Part shown: positions 1 to 7,683 of the stretch, piece after piece
How the letters are laid out: each line of letters opens with the position of its first letter
Numbering within the stretch: position 1 is the first letter of the stretch
NCBI GenBank assembly: GCA_018813295.1
Contig: JAHJBZ010000047.1
Coordinates: forward strand, 1 to 44,161
Direction: 5' to 3'
DNA: 44,161 bases
From: Patescibacteria group bacterium
GTDB taxonomy: Bacteria; Patescibacteriota; Gracilibacteria; UM-FILTER-43-11
Made by a program: the position numbers and the translations under genes
The notes under the pieces: model-generated
Databases searched by the model: none
Told to the model about the DNA's origin: nothing
What the model saw: only the letters and a program-made list of their open reading frames with translations

Positions 1-367
1 TTATTTCATCATCCGTAGAGACGTTGCACTGCAACGTCTCTACATTGGTTGGATTGATGTTATTATAACCAATGACCGTATCCGAGTCGGAATGTGGGTT
101 GTCTATCACAACAATCCCATGCACATGATTCGGCATTACAACCCATTGGTCCAATCGGACGAATGGAAAATGGTTTGGGATATCCTGCCAAAATTTCGCC
201 GCAAGACATCCAACATCCGATAATCCCATAATGTAATTACGAACTTGGCCAAAATATTCCTCTTTATTCTTTGTGCATATGGTTACGAAATACCAACCAT
301 CAGATGAATAATCCCAATATGACAATCGTGTAGATTTGATACGGTATTTATTTTTAAATAATGTCAT
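1..367 (-). CDS. REP-associated tyrosine transposase (RAYT, Y1_Tnp family), 5' part only
   Basis: This frame reads from an ATG at 365-367 out through the left edge, so only about 122 N-terminal residues are present. It shows the IS200-like Y1 transposase pattern: YFVTICTKNKEEYFG near residue 27 and the HUH metal-binding motif in VVMPNHVHGIVVI around residues 80-92. The catalytic tyrosine lies beyond the window. RAYTs are single-copy relatives of IS200/IS605 transposases linked to dispersed REP palindromes. Here a perfect 14-bp inverted repeat (15-43) lies in frame just after the HUH motif and is translated as V-E-T-L-Q-C-N-V-S-T. The gene begins 1 nt after the stop of the metallo-beta-lactamase gene, on the same strand. 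The family call is firm; whether the complete gene is intact cannot be seen. Confidence 0.85.
   Translation of the reverse strand, partial: MTLFKNKYRIKSTRLSYWDYSSDGWYFVTICTKNKEEYFGQVRNYIMGLSDVGCLAAKFWQDIPNHFPFVRLDQWVVMPNHVHGIVVIDNPHSDSDTVIGYNNINPTNVETLQCNVSTDDEI
15..43. repeat. REP-like perfect palindrome inside the RAYT gene
   Basis: GTAGAGACGTTGCA, one central base, then its exact reverse complement: 14-bp arms. It lies within the coding frame of the RAYT. The GTAGAGACG outer part also appears in the palindrome at 40635-40660, and GTAGGGACG in the in-frame palindromes at 31547, 39161 and 39286, so these look like one related family. Confidence 0.85.
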
Positions 368-368
368 A

Positions 369-1190
369 TTAAAAATTGAACTCAATCGTCCCCCCCATTG
401 TCTGATAAACGGTCAGATCTTTCACCTTCTCCATCGTTTCTCCATGCGGGTGTTCGAACTTATTATCTATTCCGGCGGATACGATGGCTGTTTGGGGGTT
501 GACCGCGGCTAAAAATGCGTCTGATGTGGCTGTGCGGCTACCATGGTGGCCTAATTTGAGGATGTCACTTTGGACATCTTGTCCAGAAAGCAAAATCTCT
601 TTTTCCTCCTCATGTTCAGCGTCACCCGTTAGCAATGCCAATGAGGTATTGGATTTTATGAGGTGGGCGACGATTGATGTGTTGTTTTTGTTGTCGACGT
701 CATGTCCAATTAAACTTTGATTTGTAAGCGGGTAAAGGATATCCAGGAAAACATTATTTCCCATCTGGATGTCCTGGTCATTTTGAGGAAATATGATTGG
801 TATGTTGAGAAGCTGGATTTCGTTCAAAAATGCTTCATACATAGGATCGCTTGATATTACACCGGTAATCATTACTTGTTTGACTGGGTATTTTTGGATG
901 ACGTCCAGAAACCCGCCAAAGTGGTCGCGGTGTGGGTGAGTGAGAATAAAGAGATCAATCTCCTGATTGAAAAAGCCGATTTGCTCACCAAGCTCTTCTA
1001 CGACTGCCCCGTTCTCACCGGCGTCGATAAGAACGTTTTTGTATTCAGGTGTTTGGATAAGGATTGCGTCGCCTTGGCCTACATCTAAAAAAGACACACT
1101 TAAATCGTTAGCAGTGACGTGTTGCAACTGTGTCAGCGTTAGCAACAGGATGCAGGCTGCAATGATGTGGGAGAGCACCCAGTACTTCAA
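369..1190 (-). CDS. Secreted ComEC/Rec2-like metallo-beta-lactamase-fold hydrolase
   Basis: This is a 273-residue protein with an N-terminal hydrophobic signal or anchor (residues 5-25) followed by a single MBL domain. Metal-binding motifs are visible: THPHRDHFGG (about residues 84-93), LLTGDAE (about 187-193) and the ComEC-type KLGHHGS (about 212-218). The domain opens with SVSFLDVGQGDAILI, typical of the C-terminal domain of ComEC, the DNA-uptake channel. The membrane channel part is absent, so this is a stand-alone exported hydrolase, as in many bacteria that have ComEC-like MBL proteins. The substrate is unknown; extracellular nucleic acid or nucleotides would be a guess. It is followed at 1 nt by the RAYT gene. 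Confidence 0.85.
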   Translation of the reverse strand: MKYWVLSHIIAACILLLTLTQLQHVTANDLSVSFLDVGQGDAILIQTPEYKNVLIDAGENGAVVEELGEQIGFFNQEIDLFILTHPHRDHFGGFLDVIQKYPVKQVMITGVISSDPMYEAFLNEIQLLNIPIIFPQNDQDIQMGNNVFLDILYPLTNQSLIGHDVDNKNNTSIVAHLIKSNTSLALLTGDAEHEEEKEILLSGQDVQSDILKLGHHGSRTATSDAFLAAVNPQTAIVSAGIDNKFEHPHGETMEKVKDLTVYQTMGGTIEFNF

Positions 1191-1289
1191 TTTACAATTT
1201 TCAATTTTCGAAATTGCTAGGTGCTAGAATTTTGGGGGCAGGTTAAACATTTTATCACATTCAGATTATTTGTCAACCTAAAATAGGGT

Positions 1290-1324
1290 CAAAAATCCTC
1301 CCCCGCCATAACGAACGAAGGAGG
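1290..1324 (-). terminator. Possible intrinsic terminator after the FN3 surface-protein gene
   Basis: Read on the minus strand, TCCTCC (1324-1319) can pair with GGAGGA (1300-1295) and is followed by TTTTT. The stem is 6 bp with a long loop of about 18 nt, so strength is uncertain. It sits 18 nt past the stop codon at 1342. Confidence 0.45.
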
Positions 1325-1341
1325 ACCTTTGGAATTTATTT

Positions 1342-2556
1342 TTATTTTTGTTTGCGACGTAAAATGCCTCCTGCAGCAGCAACGCTTCCAAGAAGAAGCA
1401 ACCCAATACCTATACCGGTCTGTGGCAGGCGGATTGATTGCACAGCACCAACTGATTCGTTGCCAGCTGAATCCTTTGTAGTGATTTTGAATGTGTATTC
1501 AACACCACCTTCTAAATCAGATATTTCATGACTTGTAGCTGTTGTCCCAAGAGATGTGCCACTATCATAAGTGTTACCCAGGTCCAAACTCTGATAAAGA
1601 ATTTGATCAACAAGATCTTTCGCACTGTTGATACTAGCTGTCCAGTTCATTGCAATCATAAATGTTTCAACTTGTTCGATATATGAAAGAACAAAATCAG
1701 TGATATCTTCTGGTGGAGTTGTGTCTTCGGTTTCTCCTGTATCATCAACTACAGGTTCGGTGGGTTCACTGTCTACGACAGGTTCTTCTTCACCTTCACC
1801 TTCAGCACCATCAACTACAGGTTCAGTGTCAGTTCCTAAAAAGAGACCAGAGTCGGCGCTGCCGCTAACGATTGGATTGCCGGCTTCATCTGTAACAGCA
1901 ACACCAGCGGTAACGATATAGTTTACGTTTAATGCCTGATCGGCTGTTCCGAGCATTACTGTAGCACCTGTTTCATCCTCTGCATCAATTTCTGCGGTTA
2001 GAATTTCTAACACGCTAGACGGATTGATTTGTTGAGTAATGCTAAAAGCTGCTTCAGGAAGAAGATCAGGTAGTATTACTGGCTCAGAAAACTCAATAGT
2101 TACATGTGATTTATCTACAGCTTCAACATCAACGACAGTTGGCGAAGTGGTATCTCCTACTTCTTCAGCCATTGTAATAGCACTGGCCTCGATACTGTAT
2201 GCTTCACTTTCAACATCATCAGAATCAATAGCTGTTGCTGAGAAGTAATATGTAGTATCAGGCGTTAGCCCTTCTACAATATATGAAGTGCTATTGTCCG
2301 GTGTGTCGACCTCAGTGTCATAATCACCCTCACCAGCCATTTGTACTGATGTGGTGCCATAATAAATGCGATAATAGCTAACAAGACCGCCTTCAGCATC
2401 CTGAGCTGAGTTCCAGGACAGTCCGATTGATACAGAGTCAACCGCTGTAGCACTAAGGCCTGTTACATTATCAGGTTCTCCAGCTGCGAACACAGGCAAT
2501 GCCAATATAGCAGCCGCAAACAATGCAATTATTGATCTTTTTGTATTTATTTTCAT
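1342..2556 (-). CDS. Fibronectin-III surface protein with LPQTG sorting signal
   Basis: This exported protein of 404 residues has a signal peptide (MKINTKRS then a hydrophobic stretch ending PVFAAG), one FN3 domain (about residues 25-125, with GLTPDTTYYFSATAID), a middle domain resembling bacterial Ig-like/SbsA folds (about 135-240), an acidic Glu/Pro/Thr linker, a second FN3 domain (about 285-375), and the tail RLPQTG, a hydrophobic helix, then RRKQK. That tail is the layout of a sortase substrate. A further in-frame ATG at 2577 lies only 3 nt after the TATAAT box, upstream of the expected transcription start, so ATG 2556 is chosen. No sortase is encoded in this window. The domain calls are by eye; adhesion or cell-surface structure is the likely role. 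Confidence 0.8.
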   Translation of the reverse strand: MKINTKRSIIALFAAAILALPVFAAGEPDNVTGLSATAVDSVSIGLSWNSAQDAEGGLVSYYRIYYGTTSVQMAGEGDYDTEVDTPDNSTSYIVEGLTPDTTYYFSATAIDSDDVESEAYSIEASAITMAEEVGDTTSPTVVDVEAVDKSHVTIEFSEPVILPDLLPEAAFSITQQINPSSVLEILTAEIDAEDETGATVMLGTADQALNVNYIVTAGVAVTDEAGNPIVSGSADSGLFLGTDTEPVVDGAEGEGEEEPVVDSEPTEPVVDDTGETEDTTPPEDITDFVLSYIEQVETFMIAMNWTASINSAKDLVDQILYQSLDLGNTYDSGTSLGTTATSHEISDLEGGVEYTFKITTKDSAGNESVGAVQSIRLPQTGIGIGLLLLGSVAAAGGILRRKQK

Positions 2557-2580
2557 GATTTTTTGTTTAAATATCATATA

Positions 2581-2609
2581 ATTATAGCAAAGATTGGCGG
2601 AAAAGGCAA
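2581..2609 (-). promoter_or_regulatory. Promoter of the FN3/LPQTG gene
   Basis: On the minus strand: -35 TTGCCT, 17-nt spacer, perfect -10 TATAAT, then five bases and GATA. The same TATAAT-N5-GAT layout recurs at 3776, 17314, 18209, 23392, 27134 and 36627. An ATGAT/ATCAT inverted repeat (2555-2577) spans the region from the likely start of transcription to the start codon. Confidence 0.7.
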
Positions 2610-2653
2610 GGGTTTTGTGTAGTTATAAACAAAATACTGTTTTTAACAGGGAG

Positions 2654-2662
2654 TGATATAAT
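2654..2662 (+). promoter_or_regulatory. Extended -10 promoter for the small gene at 2696
   Basis: TGATATAAT is an extended -10 element (TGnTATAAT). No good -35 is visible. Its distance to the ATG at 2696 would give a leader of roughly 27 nt. Confidence 0.45.
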
Positions 2663-2695
2663 TGAGACATAATTTTATTCCGTAAATTTTTTATT

Positions 2696-2899
2696 ATGCC
2701 TGTAGTACCTGATCCTGATGATGTGAAAAAAGATCCTAATATTATAAAAAAATTCCTTTCTCCTGAACAAAAAGAGGAAATGTTTCGCAAAGAGAAAGAA
2801 TTAGCTGATAAAAACAAAAAAGAAGCACAAAATTTAGAATCTGCTGAACATATTCAAGAAGAAAATGAGGCTGAACACTTGTTAGACGAAATAGATTAG
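2696..2899 (+). CDS. Small highly charged protein, unknown function
   Basis: This 67-residue protein is rich in Lys and Glu, with predicted helices (KKFLSPEQKEEMFRKEKEL near residues 18-36) and an acidic C-terminus. There is no signal peptide or membrane segment. The start ATG is preceded by TTTTTTATT, the same kind of AT-rich leader as at 27187. It ends 1 nt before the convergent stop of the next gene. Codon use and a plausible promoter support a real gene. No family is recognised. Confidence 0.6.
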   Translation: MPVVPDPDDVKKDPNIIKKFLSPEQKEEMFRKEKELADKNKKEAQNLESAEHIQEENEAEHLLDEID

Positions 2900-2900
2900 G

Positions 2901-3749
2901 CTATGCCCATGGGTCTTCTGTCTGTTCACCGTTAATGTCAAACAGTATTTCTTCTCCCTCATAATCTGTTGTTGGGATAAGCATTCTGCCCATAGATGTA
3001 GAACGTTCTCTTACCGGTATTGGCATACCTTCATGGATAACATAGCTTGTATTGGGTTTGCCAATTTGTGCTCTATCGACCCTTCCCCAAACATTATTAT
3101 TGCTGGCAAGGGTGTTAAAATAGACAACACCATCTAATAAAAGATATTTTCTGCTGTTATTCGGGTCCCTATCTCTTATTACCATTTCCTCCCCTTCCAC
3201 TATGTTTGCAAATATATCGTTTGTAATTATTTGATCTATTACCTGGCCGAAATAAAGACCATTGCCCTCTCTGCCGAAAACAACTCCATATCTTTCTCCA
3301 TAAGCATCTTGTCTGGCCATTTTTAATAAATTTTCTATTTGATATTCATGTGTGCTTCCTCTGAGTTGCTGCAATAAGTTTTCTAATGGTTCTATGCTTT
3401 CTGCAGCAGTTGCGTAATAGGTTCCTGCGCTTCCATCAGGCAACACCATTCTGTCTCCAGATCTTAAATCAGGACCATAGTTCATATCTTCACCTGTTCG
3501 CATTTTAATTAAGCGATTTAACATTGAGTCTGCTTCTTCCCTGTTTTCAAAGCCAGCTGCTCTTGCCGCTTCTTCAAAATCCTCAGGATCTATATTTTGG
3601 CTATTATAAGCCATTTCAAGGTAGTTTGTTGCCTGTTCTTCCATTCTTTCACTAAGAGCTTCGCCTGTTTCTTGGGGGGCTTCAACTCCTACATAAATAA
3701 ATTTTTGATTTTGTGGGTCAAAATCATAGTTAAATTTTGTATATAACAT
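2901..3749 (-). CDS. Lineage-specific protein, unknown function
   Basis: This 282-residue soluble protein has no signal peptide. The N-terminus contains QNQKFIYVGVEAP, which resembles PNRFVYDGAVSTAP near the start of the unrelated-looking gene at 16562-17278. Residues 30-90 are acidic and helical; the C-terminal half looks beta-rich (GVVYFNTLASNNNVWGR, MGRMLIPTTDYEGEEILFDI). The gene stands alone with a strong promoter (3776-3804) and faces a convergent small gene. No known domain is recognised. Confidence 0.75.
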   Translation of the reverse strand: MLYTKFNYDFDPQNQKFIYVGVEAPQETGEALSERMEEQATNYLEMAYNSQNIDPEDFEEAARAAGFENREEADSMLNRLIKMRTGEDMNYGPDLRSGDRMVLPDGSAGTYYATAAESIEPLENLLQQLRGSTHEYQIENLLKMARQDAYGERYGVVFGREGNGLYFGQVIDQIITNDIFANIVEGEEMVIRDRDPNNSRKYLLLDGVVYFNTLASNNNVWGRVDRAQIGKPNTSYVIHEGMPIPVRERSTSMGRMLIPTTDYEGEEILFDINGEQTEDPWA

Positions 3750-3775
3750 GTTTTTATTAATTAAATTATCTTATA

Positions 3776-3804
3776 ATTATACCAATAATAAGCCAAAAAA
3801 TCAA
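3776..3804 (-). promoter_or_regulatory. Promoter of the unknown gene at 2901-3749
   Basis: On the minus strand: -35 TTGATT, 17-nt spacer, perfect -10 TATAAT, then TATAA and GATA, matching the TATAAT-N5-GAT class seen elsewhere in the window. Confidence 0.75.
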
Positions 3805-3852
3805 GAGTAACTTGATTTAGTTTTCCAAATATGTTAAAAAGTATAACCTAAT

Positions 3853-3858
3853 TATAAT
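3853..3858 (+). promoter_or_regulatory. -10 box just upstream of the gene at 3869
   Basis: A perfect TATAAT ends 10 nt before the ATG at 3869, which would give a leader of only a few bases. A second candidate, TATAAC at 3843-3848, would give about 14 nt. No convincing -35 matches either box. Confidence 0.4.
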
Positions 3859-3868
3859 TCTATTCTAA

Positions 3869-4345
3869 ATGCCCCCAGAAGAAGAATTCGACATTCCATC
3901 AAGCTCAAGTGATTTTGTGCAGTTTGATGATGCAGTTCGTGTAATGCAGGAGTATCTTAAATTGAATGGTAATAAGGAATTGGTTCAATATTTTCGAAAT
4001 ATTGTGTGTACTTTTTTGTCTATTGTTAATCGCACAGATGAGAATCAGATTGGTTACATTGTGCAAAATAGGCTACATACGCAAGCTGTTGAAGTGGCTT
4101 TGCACATTAGAAAAACGAGACTCACAACAATGCGTTTTGAAAGAACTACAGCAAATTTCTTACCAGACAATTTAGCGGGTACCAAAATGTCTCCTGAAGA
4201 GGCGGCCAGAGTTTCGTTGGTTAAGAAAGAGGTTATTCGTTTAGCCAAAGTAACTGCTAGACCAAGAAATCCTTATGCAGCTCAAAGATCGCAGATAGAC
4301 CAAGTGTTGAGGGGGATGGATACAAGAATGGTGTTATCAGATTAA
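3869..4345 (+). CDS. Unknown protein, first of a tandem paralogous pair
   Basis: This 158-residue soluble protein starts MPPEEEFDIP. Residues 17-60 (QFDDAVRVMQEYL, KELVQYFRNIVCTFLSIV) align with residues 13-55 of the next gene (TFDAVIDQLQEHL, RELLVGYLRGVIRRYLSLL), and both carry a later A-A-x-x-SLV segment (AARVSLV and AANISLV). The two genes are separated by 11 nt and are likely co-transcribed. The fold appears alpha-helical with many basic residues. No known family is recognised. Confidence 0.7.
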   Translation: MPPEEEFDIPSSSSDFVQFDDAVRVMQEYLKLNGNKELVQYFRNIVCTFLSIVNRTDENQIGYIVQNRLHTQAVEVALHIRKTRLTTMRFERTTANFLPDNLAGTKMSPEEAARVSLVKKEVIRLAKVTARPRNPYAAQRSQIDQVLRGMDTRMVLSD

Positions 4346-4356
4346 AATTATTTATA

Positions 4357-4857
4357 ATGCCTCCTAAAAAACATTCCACCAAAGGCGAAGAAATTACTTT
4401 TGATGCTGTAATTGATCAATTGCAGGAGCATTTGGCACTAGATGACAGAGAGCTGCTTGTTGGTTATTTAAGAGGTGTGATTCGTCGTTATTTATCACTT
4501 CTTAAGCCAAAAAAAGGAAATGGACCGGGGAATGAAACTTCGATGACTTATCATCTGTTTTGTGCAAATACCCAAATTAGTCGTGCGGCTATTTTGTCTC
4601 TTTTTGATGGTGATAATGTGCAAGTGGCTTCAATGTCTTTTAATGGCTCGAGGATTAAAACCATACCTCAAAGAGCCGGAAGAGTGTGCGTGAGTGATGC
4701 AGCCAATATTTCTTTGGTTGATTGTCTTGCATTTCGTTTAACTGATATCCAACCCCCAATAAGAGCTAGAAAAAATAAAGAACATTATCAGATTCCAACA
4801 AAAGATAGAATGCCCGTTATAAAAGATCCTAATTCGAAATTACTAATAGAAATATAA
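4357..4857 (+). CDS. Unknown protein, second of the tandem pair
   Basis: This 166-residue protein is a diverged paralog of the preceding gene, with a similar N-terminal helical block and similar spacing to the AANISLVD segment (about residues 113-120). It carries several Lys/Arg patches (MPPKKHSTKGEE at the start; IRARKNKE near residue 136). No signal peptide is present. The convergent lysS stop lies 2 nt downstream, with no visible terminator between them. Function is unknown; a nucleic-acid-binding role from the basic patches would be speculation. Confidence 0.7.
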   Translation: MPPKKHSTKGEEITFDAVIDQLQEHLALDDRELLVGYLRGVIRRYLSLLKPKKGNGPGNETSMTYHLFCANTQISRAAILSLFDGDNVQVASMSFNGSRIKTIPQRAGRVCVSDAANISLVDCLAFRLTDIQPPIRARKNKEHYQIPTKDRMPVIKDPNSKLLIEI

Positions 4858-4859
4858 GT

Positions 4860-7073
4860 TTATAATCCAATTTCTCCGGCGATCTCCTTCATTGCATTTA
4901 GGGCTATTTCAAGGAATTCATTTAGTTCCAGCCCTATTAATTCGCATTCTTTGATGACTTCACGGTTTACTTTAGCGGCGAAGGCTTTGTCTTTAAATTT
5001 CTTTTTAATTGATTTCACTTCTGCATTAGCCAGTTTTTTATCCGGGCGCATGAGGCCGTAAGCATAGATTAGGCCGGTGACTGTTTCGCCGCAAGCGAGT
5101 GCGTGTTGGAATTTTGTGGTGCGCTCCTTTCCCGCATAATCACCGCATTCTGTACCGTAAGCGTGGGAAACGATTACTTCGATTAATTCATCGGTTACAC
5201 CTGCATTTTTTAGGATGTCGACGCAAAGTACGCAGTGGTTTTTAACGTCGTTCTTTGTTTTATCAAAATCGATATCGTGGATCAGTCCTGCGATACCCCA
5301 CAGTTCTTCGTCTTCACCAAAATGGCGGGCAAGAGCACGCAAAACAACTTCTGATTCGCGGCAGTGCATTTTAATGATTGGATCTTTTATATGTTCATCA
5401 AGCAATGCTTTGGCTTGATCATAGGTTATTCCGGCTTCCATGGGTTTATCGGTTAAAGGTTTAGTTGGTTTTTTGTCTTTTGTTTGGGTTCCGACACCCT
5501 CTTTAAGACGGTTAATTACAAATTCTTTATCAAGTGCGGAAAGAAACCAGCCGACTTGTGGGCCGTATTCTTTGCCCAAAAAGATGTTGTAAATGGCTGG
5601 GAAGCAGACTTTTGGGCCAAACTCTTCATCGCTTTTTACTATTTCGTGGATAGTGCCGTGAATTGCTTCACCTTCCCATTCTTTAATCTTATCTAATTTC
5701 TCTACAACTATGCCGAGGAATCGTTTTTGAATATCTGTAAGATTGTTTGCGGACTCAGGCAGCTCCTCTTGTAAATGATATTGATAGCGCTCCGGTGCGT
5801 AATCTTCTAGCCACTTTTTAGCGTATTTAATACGTAGATCGATTTCCTCTTTGTCGATTGCAGTTAGCTTGGAGCCTTTCATTTTTTCGACTTCTTCATA
5901 TACATCGAGTCTTGGGATTTGGATTATGAAAACTAGTTGTGAGAACCGCGGCAAAAATCTTTCTTCCGGTTCCTTGTCAGTGATTTGAGATAGCTGGAAC
6001 AGTCTGCCAGCGTCAGTTTGCAATGTATCTTTTTCGCCTTTGTGAAAATACCATTTGGCGGCTTCATCGTGTTGGTCAAAAAGGCGTGGAATTGTATCTC
6101 CTTCGGGATCGAACTCAATTGTTTGATTGGGTTTTTTTGAAAGCATCAAAAATCTCAACATCTCTGGTGGTACAAGGTTTGCGATGTCTCTTGCAGTTTG
6201 GCCGATGCCTTTTGAGGAGCTCATTTTTTTACCGCCGATAAGGAAAAATTCGTATGGAACATTGAATGGCACATTCGTTTTAGATATCTCCTTACAAATT
6301 GTTTCGCCGATATCATGAGAGCCGCCAGCTGCATTGTGGTCTTTTCCGGATCCTTCGATTGTAACTCCATATACATCCCATTTTGCTGGCCATTCTACCT
6401 TCCAGGTCAGTTCGGCGTTGCCGTCGAATGGTGATATTTCACCTTCGTGTTCGCAGCCTTCTGCCCAGGTTACTTTGTCCTTTTTGCAGACGTATTTAAC
6501 TTTTTCTCCGTCAAAACTGATGACGTCAGTTGAACCGACCTTGCCGCATTTTTCACAGATTACCTGGACTGGAGACCAGTGTTCTTCCTTTTCAGAGCCG
6601 GAAATTTCTTTGTAGATTTTGCGGATTTCATTGTTTTTTGTCAGGGCGATTTTAATCCAATCATTCATCTTCCCGCTTTTGTAGGCGTCATGTGCGCGGG
6701 GTATTTCGGGATCAAATCCTATTTCTTTAATGACGCCCAAAAATTCCTCACCATAATATTCAGCAAAGTTTTCAGCTTTTTTGTCGGGCGATGGGATGTT
6801 GCAAAGCGGCATGCCCATGTATTTATCAAATCCTTTTCCATCTAATTCTTTTGGCATACCGTCCATTGGATCGTAGTCATTAAACTCAAAAAGGAAGCGG
6901 GCTTTTTTGCCTTTTTCATTCAGTACCTGCGCAATAATTCCGTGTATAACAACGCCCCGGAGTGACCCGATATGCACGCGACCGGACAAGGTTTTCTCAT
7001 CACGGATAATAAACTGCTTTTGGTCGGGGTAGGTTTCTATGATTTTTTCAACGACTTCGTCTGTCCAGAACAT
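4860..7073 (-). CDS. lysS: Class I lysyl-tRNA synthetase fused to a C-terminal HD domain
   Basis: This enzyme charges tRNA-Lys. The protein has 737 residues. Residues 1 to about 545 are an archaeal-type class I LysRS, with the HIGH-like motif GRVHIGSLRG (31-40), a zinc ribbon with C173, C176, C196 and C207, and the KMSKS loop KMSSSKG (283-289). Class I LysRS proteins are usually about 510-530 residues. After a Lys/Pro/Thr linker near residues 545-560 comes an HD-type metal-dependent phosphohydrolase-like domain: MHCRESEVVLRALARHF, then GLIHDIDFDK, then IVSHAYG. The frame is continuous, so the fusion is real in this sequence. The HD domain resembles the stand-alone HDIG proteins of some bacteria; its substrate is unknown. 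Start ATG at 7073 gives MFWTDEVVEKI. Confidence 0.93.
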   Translation of the reverse strand: MFWTDEVVEKIIETYPDQKQFIIRDEKTLSGRVHIGSLRGVVIHGIIAQVLNEKGKKARFLFEFNDYDPMDGMPKELDGKGFDKYMGMPLCNIPSPDKKAENFAEYYGEEFLGVIKEIGFDPEIPRAHDAYKSGKMNDWIKIALTKNNEIRKIYKEISGSEKEEHWSPVQVICEKCGKVGSTDVISFDGEKVKYVCKKDKVTWAEGCEHEGEISPFDGNAELTWKVEWPAKWDVYGVTIEGSGKDHNAAGGSHDIGETICKEISKTNVPFNVPYEFFLIGGKKMSSSKGIGQTARDIANLVPPEMLRFLMLSKKPNQTIEFDPEGDTIPRLFDQHDEAAKWYFHKGEKDTLQTDAGRLFQLSQITDKEPEERFLPRFSQLVFIIQIPRLDVYEEVEKMKGSKLTAIDKEEIDLRIKYAKKWLEDYAPERYQYHLQEELPESANNLTDIQKRFLGIVVEKLDKIKEWEGEAIHGTIHEIVKSDEEFGPKVCFPAIYNIFLGKEYGPQVGWFLSALDKEFVINRLKEGVGTQTKDKKPTKPLTDKPMEAGITYDQAKALLDEHIKDPIIKMHCRESEVVLRALARHFGEDEELWGIAGLIHDIDFDKTKNDVKNHCVLCVDILKNAGVTDELIEVIVSHAYGTECGDYAGKERTTKFQHALACGETVTGLIYAYGLMRPDKKLANAEVKSIKKKFKDKAFAAKVNREVIKECELIGLELNEFLEIALNAMKEIAGEIGL

Positions 7074-7223
7074 AACTTACGATTTAACATTTAACATTTT
7101 GCATTTTTCACTTGAAAAACGACCCTACAAAGAATAACAGGTGGTAGGGGTTAGTGGCAAAAGGAATTAACATTTTTCAATTTTCATTTTGCATTTTTCA
7201 TTTAAATGGAAAATGAATTGTTG

Positions 7224-7544
7224 CTATTTGCTTAATTCGAGTATTGCAGCGCTGTGACTGGCTACTGTCTGGCGAATTATAGGCAGGTCGTGAGTGTTCT
7301 CTTTGATTTCTTCGACATCTCTTTCGACTCTTTTGAGACATCCGTATATAGTTTCGTGACCTTCACGCAGTGTTTTGATATCGCTTTGTGTGTCTTCGAT
7401 TAAAACACCATTGCGACGGATTTGACCTTCTAGGTCAGTTTTGACACCTTCGATTAAAACACCGTTCTGGCGAATTTGACTTTCCAAATCGGTTTTTACA
7501 CCTGTTATCAGGTCTGTAATAAATTGTTTGTCTTCTTTAGTCAT
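7224..7544 (-). CDS. Small coiled-coil protein with internal duplication
   Basis: Starting at ATG 7544 (MTKEDKQFITDLI), this 106-residue cytosolic protein is predicted to be almost entirely helical. It contains a near-perfect 18-residue tandem repeat, GVKTDLESQIRQNGVLIE followed by a second copy with G and R substitutions, encoded by the 54-bp repeat at 7395-7502. The C-terminal part (DIKTLREGHETIYGCLKRVERDVEEI) continues the coiled coil. The longer upstream start at 7586 would add a leader-like stretch and is not preferred. It resembles small hypothetical proteins with phage-tail-like or scaffold coiled coils; no function can be assigned. Confidence 0.7.
   Translation of the reverse strand: MTKEDKQFITDLITGVKTDLESQIRQNGVLIEGVKTDLEGQIRRNGVLIEDTQSDIKTLREGHETIYGCLKRVERDVEEIKENTHDLPIIRQTVASHSAAILELSK
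7395..7502 (-). repeat. 54-bp tandem duplication in the coiled-coil gene
   Basis: Two 54-bp units (7395-7448 and 7449-7502) encode 18-residue repeats that differ at a few positions. The in-frame unit length suggests expansion by slippage or recombination. Confidence 0.8.
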
Positions 7545-7683
7545 AATAATTAAGTTAGATACTAAAAATTCTTTTATAAAATTCAAAGAAGGATTCTCAT
7601 TGTATGAAATGTGGGGGGTGGTGTAAAGAGGAAATATTTTTCAATTTGCATTTGCCAATCAAAGGAGTAGATTTTATTCCAGA

